Source: JBIKLM01 sp044375105
GTDB taxonomy: Bacteria > Planctomycetota > UBA1135 > GCA-002686595
Assembly: GCA_044375105.1 (NCBI GenBank)
Contig: JBILNK010000228.1
Location: forward strand, 1-5,791
Reading direction: 5' to 3'
Length of the DNA: 5,791 nt
Of the stretch, positions 1-5,045 are shown one piece after another. A program made the position numbers and the translations under genes. Within the stretch, counting starts at the first letter, position 1, and every line of letters begins with the position of its first letter. Below the pieces are notes generated by a model that saw nothing but the letters and a program-made list of their open reading frames with translations, ran no database searches and was not told the DNA's origin.

Positions 1-14
1 ATCCCAGCCTCTGC

Positions 15-32
15 GGCCGCCGGATGGCGGCC
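15..32. repeat. Short GC-rich inverted repeat
   Basis: Perfect 7-base arms, GGCCGCC at 15-21 and GGCGGCC at 26-32, flank a 4-base loop (GGAT). It lies outside any gene seen here and just left of a second, larger set of inverted repeats. It may belong to the 3' untranslated region of a gene off the left edge, or to transcription ending from the minus-strand gene. It has no T-run on either side, so it is not an intrinsic terminator on its own. Confidence 0.4.
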
Positions 33-42
33 CAAAGGCATG

Positions 43-102
43 CTGACAGGCTGGTTTGACCGCTCGGGCGCAGCCCGAGGCGATTTTTTCTCAGCCTGTC
101 AG
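43..102. repeat. Nested inverted repeat spanning the stop codon of the secreted-protein gene
   Basis: The outer arms are perfect and 11 bases long: CTGACAGGCTG at 43-53 and CAGCCTGTCAG at 92-102. They enclose 38 bases that contain a second hairpin (63-79). The right arm includes the TGA stop (99-101, read on minus) of the secreted-protein gene. Transcripts from either strand could fold it, so it may serve as a two-sided transcription end between converging genes. That role is inferred; the palindromes themselves are directly visible. Confidence 0.6.
63..89 (+). terminator. Probable intrinsic terminator for a + strand gene off the left edge
   Basis: CTCGGGC (63-69) and GCCCGAG (73-79) form a perfect 7-bp, G+C-rich stem with a GCA loop, followed after GCGA by six T (84-89). 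This is the intrinsic terminator arrangement on the + strand. The 4-base gap between stem and T-run is slightly long. No + strand gene is visible in the first 62 bases, so the gene it would serve must end before the window. On the minus strand the hairpin is preceded by A's instead, so it is a weaker candidate for ending the 1316-99 transcript. Confidence 0.5.
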
Positions 103-1316
103 AACTCGACGCGCAGGGGCGCCGAGAGCTCCCCGCTGGTCAGGCTCAGGGCTTGGTAGCTGTAGCCCATGGTGGCGTCGTAGCCAAGGCCGGCCAGAGC
201 GGGGCTCAGGTTGACCTGGAACTCACGGCGCCCGCTGCTGTCCAGGCCGAACAGGGGCAAGCCCTGGGACAGGCCCAGTGCAATCAACGTGTCGTTGGGA
301 GCCAGGCACCAGGCACCGAAACCGGGCAGGTAGGAGACCGACTCGTAACCTGGGGTGCTGGCCGGCACGAGCGTCACGACCTCGAAGGGGTAGCCCTCGA
401 TGACACCCCGCCCGAAACCAGGGCTGCCCTGGGCTTCGAACCAGACGGTCAGCTGGGGGAAGTGGGTCGGCCAGGTTGTGAGGCCATCGAATTCAGCGCC
501 GCCCAATCCGAGTTCCGACTCGGTGGCCAGCAGTTTCCCCTGTGGAGTCAGCTGCAGGATTGCACCGTCAAACGCGCTCGGCGACTGCACGGCCACGGCG
601 ATGCCGTTGCCAAGCCAGGCGATGCCCTGCACATCCCCCACCAGCGAGGTGCTGCCGGTCGCCTGATTGAGAGCTTGCTGCACGGCCGCTTCGGTGAACG
701 GGCGGCTGAGCTGACCGGAGGCGGAAAGATAAAGCACGTCTCCGTCGGCCACGTCGCCGAGCACACTGCCGGCCAGGTCGCTTTGCAGGCTGAAGAAGAG
801 CCCGCCAAACGGATCGAATTCGAAGGCGTCCACATCGATCGAGGAGGTCGGCAATCCGAGGGCGCTGGTCAGCGCGGATTCCGAGACGACCACGTCGAAG
901 CCGCCGCCAGGACGCAGGGCCAGGATGTCGCCGTCGAGGAAGCCCGCCTCATCCGAGAGCAGCGAGAAGCGCAGGGCGGGAAAGGCGTGGGTCTCTGCAC
1001 GATCGACGCTCAAGCCGTCGATATCGCCCGGGATCAGGCTGGACAGGGCACGCCAATGCCCGTCCGTAAGAAAGGGGCGCGGAGCGGATCCCGGACCGAC
1101 CAGCAGAGCATGTTGGTCCGCCAGGAAGGGCAGCGCCGGAGAAATGGAGCCCGCGTCCGCGGTCGTGCTGACCAGGAACGGGCGGCTGGCTTGGGCGGCG
1201 GCCGCCGAAGCCAGGCAGGCCACGCCGGCGGCCACGCGGATCAGTGGGGCGCTGGGGCGGAGTCGGCCCACGGTTCGGGGCAGAGCGGGGAAGGAGCGCA
1301 GGATCGAGAGGGGCAT
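99..1316 (-). CDS. Secreted protein of unknown function with internal blade-like repeats
   Basis: This 405-residue protein is not recognised as a named family. Residues 1-43 look like a Sec signal peptide: a long basic N-region with several Arg, a hydrophobic stretch around 28-41, and a likely cleavage after AQA (41-43), so it should be exported. The mature part holds four degenerate repeats starting near residues 98, 161, 227 and 274. Each begins with an Asp/Gly-rich element (GDIDGL, DVDAFEF, GDVQGIAW, AEFDGLTTW) leading into a short beta strand. Three also carry a DGDILAL / DGDVLYL / DGAILQL strand followed by a Gly turn and a T/S-E segment. Spacing of about 47-66 residues suggests beta-propeller blades. 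The last ~60 residues (LFGLDSSG... to LRVEF) form a separate strand-rich tail resembling a C-terminal module I associate with secreted planctomycete proteins, from memory only. No catalytic motif is visible. The ATG at 1316 is chosen because later starts would remove the signal peptide's basic region. Confidence 0.85.
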   Translation of the reverse strand: MPLSILRSFPALPRTVGRLRPSAPLIRVAAGVACLASAAAAQASRPFLVSTTADAGSISPALPFLADQHALLVGPGSAPRPFLTDGHWRALSSLIPGDIDGLSVDRAETHAFPALRFSLLSDEAGFLDGDILALRPGGGFDVVVSESALTSALGLPTSSIDVDAFEFDPFGGLFFSLQSDLAGSVLGDVADGDVLYLSASGQLSRPFTEAAVQQALNQATGSTSLVGDVQGIAWLGNGIAVAVQSPSAFDGAILQLTPQGKLLATESELGLGGAEFDGLTTWPTHFPQLTVWFEAQGSPGFGRGVIEGYPFEVVTLVPASTPGYESVSYLPGFGAWCLAPNDTLIALGLSQGLPLFGLDSSGRREFQVNLSPALAGLGYDATMGYSYQALSLTSGELSAPLRVEF

Positions 1317-1323
1317 GGTCGGT

Positions 1324-1340
1324 CGCTCGCCGGGCGAGCG
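1324..1340 (-). repeat. Hairpin just upstream of the secreted-protein start codon
   Basis: CGCTCGC (1324-1330) and GCGAGCG (1334-1340) are perfect 7-base complementary arms with a 3-base loop. On the minus strand the hairpin ends 7 bases before the ATG at 1316, where a ribosome binding site would sit; no Shine-Dalgarno sequence is visible there. If transcribed, it could limit translation initiation, or it could be a protein-binding palindrome. Both roles are inferred. Confidence 0.4.
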
Positions 1341-1415
1341 GCTTGGGGTGCGGGCCGTGGTAGGGGTCGCGCGGCTTGGGAACGAGGACGGGCCCTGTGC
1401 CCGTCAGCAACAAAG

Positions 1416-1436
1416 ACCGAGGGGCCCGCCTTCGGT
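1416..1436. repeat. Imperfect hairpin in divergent intergenic region
   Basis: ACCGAGGG (1416-1423) pairs with CCTTCGGT (1429-1436) over eight positions with one G-T pair and a 5-base loop. It sits roughly in the middle of the divergent intergenic region, so it could be an operator or part of the secreted-protein gene's leader. It has no T-run. Function is unknown. Confidence 0.3.
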
Positions 1437-1536
1437 GTCAGGTGAACCACGGGAATCCAGATGCTCGCCCCGCGTCGCCTGCGATCGGACAGGGGCCTTG
1501 GAAGAGCGCAGGGCCCCGCCCCCGGGGATCCGGCGT

Positions 1537-1542
1537 TAAGCT
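1537..1542 (+). promoter_or_regulatory. Putative -10 box (TAAGCT) of a leaderless transcript
   Basis: TAAGCT matches the TANNNT form of a -10 element and ends exactly six bases before the ATG at 1549. Transcription starting about seven bases past a -10 box would begin at the A of the ATG, giving a leaderless mRNA. No Shine-Dalgarno sequence is present, which agrees. No good -35 is found at the usual distance. The same arrangement precedes the gene starting at 4968 on the other strand. Confidence 0.45.
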
Positions 1543-1548
1543 CCCGTC

Positions 1549-2370
1549 ATGCCCATTCCGGATGCGCCTCCGCCCCAGGGGCTCCCCCAGCCCCCTTTCG
1601 GCGCCACGCCGGCCGGCTCGCGTCCGCCGGCTCCTAAACGCCTGAGCACCAGCGCCGTTGCGCGCGTCGGAGTGCTCGGGCTAGCCGCGATCGCCTTGGC
1701 CGTCGGAAGCCTTTCAGTGGAAGGCTGGCCGACCCTTGCGCCCTTGCCGCGGAGCGAACTCGAACGCGCCCTGGAGCTCGATGCCCCGCGCTTCGAGGCG
1801 TTCCTGCTCGCGCGTCTCCCGGGCCCGCTCCCCCCCGCGGAGCTCGCAACCCTCTCGGAAGCCTTCGGGTCCACTCCCCATCGCGCCACCCGGGCCGCGC
1901 TGCTGCTGGCCGCGAGCCGCAGCGCAGCGGCCAGCGAGGCGCTGCTGGCGCGCCTCGAGACGCGCGCGGAGGCGCCGGAGCGCCACGCGGATGCGGGCGA
2001 CGTGACCGCCGCGGCGGCCCTGGCGCGCGGCCCCCTGGCGGAGCGCTGCGCCGAACGCCTGCTCGAGCTGGCCGATGGGCCGCGCCCCCATCCAGACCTC
2101 GAGGTGCGCACCGAATGCGCCATCGCGGCCCTGACCCTCGGCCGCTGGGAGGCGATCGACTTCTTGCTGAGGGTGCTACGCATCGACACGCCCTCGGCCA
2201 GCCGCCAAGGCCCGATCACGCAGTCCACCACCACCGCCTGGCCGCGGGGCCGGGCTGGAGAGGCCCTCTCCCGGGCGGCGGGCGTGCCCTTCGAGGACTG
2301 GAGCGATCGGTCCCTGACCGAACGGGAAGCGAACGCAGACCGACTGGAAGCCTTGCTGCGAGCACGCTGA
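1549..2370 (+). CDS. Membrane-anchored HEAT-like helical protein, function unknown
   Basis: This 273-residue protein is not recognised as a named family. Residues 1-31 are a Pro-rich cytoplasmic-type tail, followed by one hydrophobic segment at about 38-57 (VARVGVLGLAAIALAVGS) that should be a membrane anchor or uncleaved signal. The rest is Ala/Leu/Arg-rich and predicted helical. Helix pairs around residues 109-136, 150-176 and 184-210 look like degenerate HEAT-type repeats, with Ala and Leu at regular spacing. The C-terminal part (AWPRGRAGEALSRAAGVPF, then an acidic helix) resembles the closing segment of HEAT-repeat proteins I associate with Planctomycetota. HEAT folds usually bind other proteins, so a scaffold role at the membrane is possible but not shown. 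The ATG at 1549 is supported by the TAAGCT box placed six bases upstream. It converges on asnS. Confidence 0.8.
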   Translation: MPIPDAPPPQGLPQPPFGATPAGSRPPAPKRLSTSAVARVGVLGLAAIALAVGSLSVEGWPTLAPLPRSELERALELDAPRFEAFLLARLPGPLPPAELATLSEAFGSTPHRATRAALLLAASRSAAASEALLARLETRAEAPERHADAGDVTAAAALARGPLAERCAERLLELADGPRPHPDLEVRTECAIAALTLGRWEAIDFLLRVLRIDTPSASRQGPITQSTTTAWPRGRAGEALSRAAGVPFEDWSDRSLTEREANADRLEALLRAR

Positions 2371-2400
2371 CCGCTGGCAGGGTCTGCCTGCGACCGGCGG
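2371..2400 (+). terminator. Possible hairpin directly after the HEAT-like gene
   Basis: Immediately after the TGA (2368-2370), GCAGG (2377-2381) can pair with CCTGC (2387-2391), and CCGC (2371-2374) with GCGG (2397-2400) around a short internal loop. An alternative pairing, GGCAG with CTGCC, is also available. There is no T-run, so this is not a standard intrinsic terminator; it could stabilise the mRNA end or sit before Rho-dependent termination. Confidence 0.25.
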
Positions 2401-2854
2401 CCTCGCAAAGAACCAGTCCGGCCCCCCCCATCGCGCAGTCCTGCAGCGCTCGTGGGCGAAGCTGCGGATCGGCGGCCCCCCCGCCCGGCGGAGTCCGGCT
2501 TCCGATGTCCCTATGTCCGGCTGCTCGGGAACGTCTGGGCATCGGCAGGTTGCGAGCTCCCCGGGAAGTCGCTGCCACCGCTCGAGAGCTCCCACCGAGG
2601 CCCGGGAGCGTCGGAGCCGGAAGTTGAGCCCCCGCACTTCGGGAGGGCCGAGGAAGATTCCTGCGATCGGCTGCGGAACGTGCAGCTCCTACAAATCGCC
2701 GACTCTCGCCCCCCCCGCACAGAGACGGGAGCGGCGAAGAGGACGGCGTACAGCAGCCATCCCTGGCTCCCCAGCCGCCGGAAGACGGCCGGATGCAGCT
2801 GCCCGAAGAGTCGGACCGCAGGGCCCAGCCCCGGTCGATCGCCACCTCAAATCA
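2401..2854. other. Gene-poor region between converging genes
   Basis: Together with the hairpin before it, this forms a 484-base gap between the stop codons of the HEAT-like gene and asnS. I find no ORF with believable protein composition on either strand. The open frames that cross it are Arg/Pro/Ser/Gly-rich and overlap neighbouring genes out of frame. It contains three C-homopolymers (eight at 2422-2429, seven at 2476-2482, eight at 2709-2716) and a 6-bp hairpin, GCTCCC at 2588-2593 with GGGAGC at 2604-2609. No tRNA T-loop, Shine-Dalgarno sequence or T-rich terminator is apparent. It is long for a space between convergent genes, so a decayed gene or a non-coding RNA cannot be excluded. Confidence 0.5.
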
Positions 2855-4153
2855 TCAGGGCTCGATGCGCGTCATCATGCGCGGGTAAGGGATCGCTTCG
2901 CGAATGTGCTCGATGCCGGCGATCCACCCCACCGTGCGCTCGAGGCCCAGGCCAAAACCGGCGTGGGGCACGCTGCCGTAGCGGCGCAGGTCCAGATACC
3001 ACTCGAAGTACTGCTGGGGCAGGTCGTGTTCGCGGATGCGCTCGAGGAGCTTGTCCAAGTCGTCCTCGCGCTGGCTGCCGCCGATGATCTCCCCCACGCC
3101 TTCGCTGCCGAGCATATCGAAGCACAGGGCCTTGGGCTGTGGCTCGTCGTTGCGCTTCATGTAGAAGGCCTTCACTTCCGCGGGGTAATGGGTGACCATC
3201 ACCGGCCGGTCGTGCCGGTTCGAGAGGATCGTCTCGTCCGGGGCGCCGAAGTCGTCGCCGAGCTTGAAGCTCGACTCCGGATGCTGGGCCAGGATCGCCG
3301 CAGCCTCGGTGTAGGTCATGCGCGGGAAAGGCGTCTGGATGCGCTCGAGCTTGGTCAGGTCCCGCTCGAGGATCTTGAGCTCCTCGCGGCGCCGCTCCAG
3401 CACCTCCTGGACTACGCTGGAGACCAGGTCCTCGGCCAGGGACATGACCCCGGCCAGGTCGCAGAAGGCCACCTCGGGCTCGAGCATCCAGAACTCGGTC
3501 AGATGCCGGCGCGTCTTGGACTTCTCGGCCCGGAAGGTCGGTCCGAAGGTGTAAACGCGCCGGTGCGCCATGGCCGACGCCTCGGCGTACAGCTGGCCGG
3601 ATTGCGTCAGGAAGGCCGTGCGCTCGAAGTACGGGACCTCGAACAACGTCGAGGTCCCTTCGCAAGCGTTGGGCGTGAACATCGGCGAGTCTACGCAGAC
3701 GAATTCGCGCTTGTCGAAGAAGCGGCGGATGGCGGTGATGGTCGCATCGCGGATGCGAATGAGCGCCCATTGGCGACGTGAACGCAGCCACAGGTGCCGG
3801 TTGCTCAGCAGGAAATCCGGCCCGTGCTCCTTGGGGCTGATCGGATAGCCGTCGACGAACTGCAGGACGCGTCCGCCGCTGACCCCGACCTCGAAGCCCC
3901 CTGGGGCGCGTTCGTCGGCGCGGACCGTGCCGATCAGCTCGATCGAAGACTCCTGCCCGGCCCGCCCCAGGGCCTCGAACAGCTCCGGCGAGACCTCCTT
4001 CTGGAAGGCGACGCACTGGCACAGACCGGTGCCGTCGCGCAGTTGCACGAAGTGCAGCTTGCCCTTGGAGCTGCGGTTGTAGACCCAGCCCTGCAGACGG
4101 ACGGTCTGACCGACGTGATCGCCGAGGTGCGAGATGGTAGTGTCGATGGCCAT
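2855..4153 (-). CDS. asnS: Asparaginyl-tRNA synthetase (AsnRS, class II)
   Basis: The 432-residue cytoplasmic enzyme joins asparagine to tRNA-Asn using ATP. Residues 1-105 are the OB-fold anticodon-binding domain, with GWVYNRSSKGKLHFVQLRDG at 22-41. The class II catalytic core follows. The TP-NACEGTSTLFEV segment (160-173) is AsnRS-like and unlike AspRS. Motif 2 is FRAEKSKTRRHLTEFW at 207-222, with the ATP-binding Arg208, then MLEPE. Motif 3 is GLGLERTVGW at 401-410, with Arg406, followed by IPYPRM. Length fits compact bacterial AsnRS of about 430 residues. All key motifs are present, so it should be active. The frame is open for 36 more codons upstream (to 4261), but those residues are not AsnRS-like; the OB fold needs only a few residues before it, so the ATG at 4153 is chosen. 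No Shine-Dalgarno sequence precedes it. The gene ends with tandem stops, TGATGA. No T-box motif is seen in the leader. Confidence 0.97.
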   Translation of the reverse strand: MAIDTTISHLGDHVGQTVRLQGWVYNRSSKGKLHFVQLRDGTGLCQCVAFQKEVSPELFEALGRAGQESSIELIGTVRADERAPGGFEVGVSGGRVLQFVDGYPISPKEHGPDFLLSNRHLWLRSRRQWALIRIRDATITAIRRFFDKREFVCVDSPMFTPNACEGTSTLFEVPYFERTAFLTQSGQLYAEASAMAHRRVYTFGPTFRAEKSKTRRHLTEFWMLEPEVAFCDLAGVMSLAEDLVSSVVQEVLERRREELKILERDLTKLERIQTPFPRMTYTEAAAILAQHPESSFKLGDDFGAPDETILSNRHDRPVMVTHYPAEVKAFYMKRNDEPQPKALCFDMLGSEGVGEIIGGSQREDDLDKLLERIREHDLPQQYFEWYLDLRRYGSVPHAGFGLGLERTVGWIAGIEHIREAIPYPRMMTRIEP

Positions 4154-4193
4154 AGGGAAAGCGCGGACGGTTGGGAGCGCCGGAGGGGTCCCC

Positions 4194-4221
4194 AAGATGG
4201 GGCCTTTGGCGGCCGAGTCAA
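4194..4221 (-). promoter_or_regulatory. Putative asnS promoter
   Basis: Read on the minus strand, TTGACT (plus 4221-4216, five of six bases matching TTGACA) is followed after 16 bases by CATCTT (plus 4199-4194, three of six matching TATAAT). Transcription would start near 4187, giving a leader of roughly 34 bases before the ATG at 4153. The -35 is good, the -10 is weak, and the spacing is slightly short, so this is tentative. It would allow asnS to be transcribed independently of the gene upstream. Confidence 0.35.
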
Positions 4222-4229
4222 GCCAAGGG
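4203..4229. repeat. Inverted repeat overlapping the putative asnS -35 box
   Basis: CCTTTGGC (4203-4210) and GCCAAGGG (4222-4229) are complementary over eight positions with one T-G pair, separated by 11 bases. The loop contains the putative asnS -35 hexamer (4216-4221). On the minus-strand RNA one position becomes a C-A mismatch. It could be an operator, or the weak end of the upstream transcript; it has no T-run. Confidence 0.3.
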
Positions 4230-4335
4230 AAAGCTGGGTGGCCTCCGGAAGGCTCCCCCATGCCATCCCGAAGCGCTGGGCGGGGGGAGCCGCGGGCTAC
4301 CCGGGGCCTTCCCGCGAGGGCGGCCCCCGGCGGGC

Positions 4336-4968
4336 TCAGGGAAACAGGGCATAGGGCGGTTGCATGGCCACGTCCAGGATGCGGCCCTCCACCACGCTGA
4401 GCTTACCCTTGTGGATCACGCCCCCACGTCGGGCCTCCACCAGGACCTCGCCGCGCCCCCCGGCCAGGGTCTCGAGCTGCTCGCGACCGCTGACCACCTG
4501 GACGCGCTCATAGCCCATGGCCAGGAGGCGGTTGTGCACGCGCTCGAGCAGTTCCTCGGCCGCGCTAGCCGTCGGCCGAGCCGGTCCCTCCACGGCTCCC
4601 GGCGAATGGCGCTGCACGCTGCGCAGCAGCGCATCCTCGAGGCGCACCTGCCCGTCGCGGGCATCGATCAGCAGGTGTTCGATGCGCCGCAGATCGACGC
4701 TCGCCCGCTCCTGCTCCATGCGCGCCAGCCGGTCGCGCAATTCCCCGAGCAGCAGCTGCTGGTTGCGCGCGATCGCGCGCTGCTCCTCGCCGGAGCGGGA
4801 AAGCCGCGCAAGGAGGAACACGCCGTAGGCGGCCAGACCCACCAAGCAGGCCAGCAGCCAGGGGGCCAGGGCTGACCAGCCGGGGCCGGACCCGTCTGGC
4901 TCGAACGAACTCCCCGGCCTTAGCAGGCCGGCGCCCGGAAGGGTTCGGAGAATCCAATAGCACGCCAT
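4336..4968 (-). CDS. Single-pass membrane protein with coiled coil, function unknown
   Basis: The 210-residue product is not recognised as a named family. Residues 1-33 form a short N-terminal stretch, 35-55 (APWLLACLVGLAAYGVFLLAR) a single strong transmembrane helix, and 58-120 a charged, heptad-like region rich in Glu, Arg, Leu and Gln that should be a coiled coil. After a Pro/Ala linker, residues 136-210 make a compact domain with a helix (EELLERVHNRLLAMGYERVQ) and then several strands (GEVLVEARRGG, IHKGKLSVVEGRILDVAM), ending in PPYALFP. With the usual positive-inside rule, the Arg-rich side after the helix favours a cytoplasmic C-terminal part. A GTG start at 5007 would add 13 residues. 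The ATG at 4968 is preferred because TATGCT lies exactly six bases before it. It is divergent from the antiporter gene by 77 bases and precedes asnS by 182 bases. Confidence 0.78.
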   Translation of the reverse strand: MACYWILRTLPGAGLLRPGSSFEPDGSGPGWSALAPWLLACLVGLAAYGVFLLARLSRSGEEQRAIARNQQLLLGELRDRLARMEQERASVDLRRIEHLLIDARDGQVRLEDALLRSVQRHSPGAVEGPARPTASAAEELLERVHNRLLAMGYERVQVVSGREQLETLAGGRGEVLVEARRGGVIHKGKLSVVEGRILDVAMQPPYALFP

Positions 4969-4974
4969 GGAAGC

Positions 4975-4980
4975 AGCATA
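4975..4980 (-). promoter_or_regulatory. Putative -10 box (TATGCT) of a leaderless transcript
   Basis: On the minus strand TATGCT (four of six matching TATAAT, and the TANNNT form) is followed by exactly six bases (GCTTCC) and then the ATG at 4968. This is the same geometry as the + strand gene at 1549 and would start the mRNA at or next to the start codon. It also helps choose this ATG over the upstream GTG at 5007. No clear -35 is seen. Confidence 0.45.
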
Positions 4981-5027
4981 GCCGCTCGCCCCAGTCCCCC
5001 TTGCCACGGGGCGGCCCGGGTGAGCGC

Positions 5028-5033
5028 TAGAGT
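5028..5033 (+). promoter_or_regulatory. Putative -10 box of the antiporter gene
   Basis: TAGAGT fits TANNNT and ends 12 bases before the ATG at 5046, so the predicted transcript would have only about a 5-6 base leader. TTGCCA at 5001-5006 is -35-like but 21 bases away, too far for a standard promoter. The site sits in the 77-base space shared with the divergent gene at 4968, so a regulator bound here could affect both. Confidence 0.35.
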
Positions 5034-5045
5034 CTCGGGACCTCG

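Larger units (their letters stand above)
1317..1548. promoter_or_regulatory. Divergent intergenic region between secreted-protein gene and HEAT-like gene
   Basis: These 232 bases separate two genes transcribed away from each other, so both promoters should lie here. Readable elements are a TANNNT box next to the + strand start (1537-1542) and two hairpins (1324-1340, 1416-1436). I see no clear TTGACA-like -35 for either gene, no TANNNT box close to the minus-strand start, and no tRNA or small gene. Confidence 0.5.

Noticed and set aside
1200..1240. Lipobox at Cys34 of the secreted protein (GVAC)
   Set aside because: The position three before the Cys is Gly rather than Leu/Val/Ile, and a standard AQA cleavage site follows a few residues later, so an ordinary signal peptide is more likely.
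153..1445. Long open frame on + strand (430 codons) antisense to the secreted-protein gene
   Set aside because: The translation is Gln/Gly/Arg/Ala-rich without any domain pattern, while the minus strand gives a signal peptide, internal repeats and natural composition over the same bases.
2216..2845. 209-codon minus-strand frame filling the gap next to asnS
   Set aside because: It overlaps the HEAT-like gene by 155 bases and its product is a Ser/Arg/Pro/Gly-rich low-complexity string with no hydrophobic core. The region is better left unassigned.
2513..3781. Long open frame on + strand (422 codons) antisense to asnS
   Set aside because: It lies almost wholly opposite the clearly recognised AsnRS gene. 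Its His/Arg/Glu/Gly/Leu-rich translation is typical of an antisense shadow in GC-rich DNA.
4154..4261. 36-codon upstream extension of asnS
   Set aside because: The extra residues (starting MGEPSGGHPAF) are not AsnRS-like and overlap the putative promoter. AsnRS proteins normally begin shortly before the OB fold, matching the ATG at 4153.
4171..4875. 234-codon + strand frame opposite the coiled-coil gene
   Set aside because: It is antisense to a gene with a transmembrane helix, a coiled coil and an ordered domain. Its His/Ala/Gln-rich content looks like the reverse reading of those codons.
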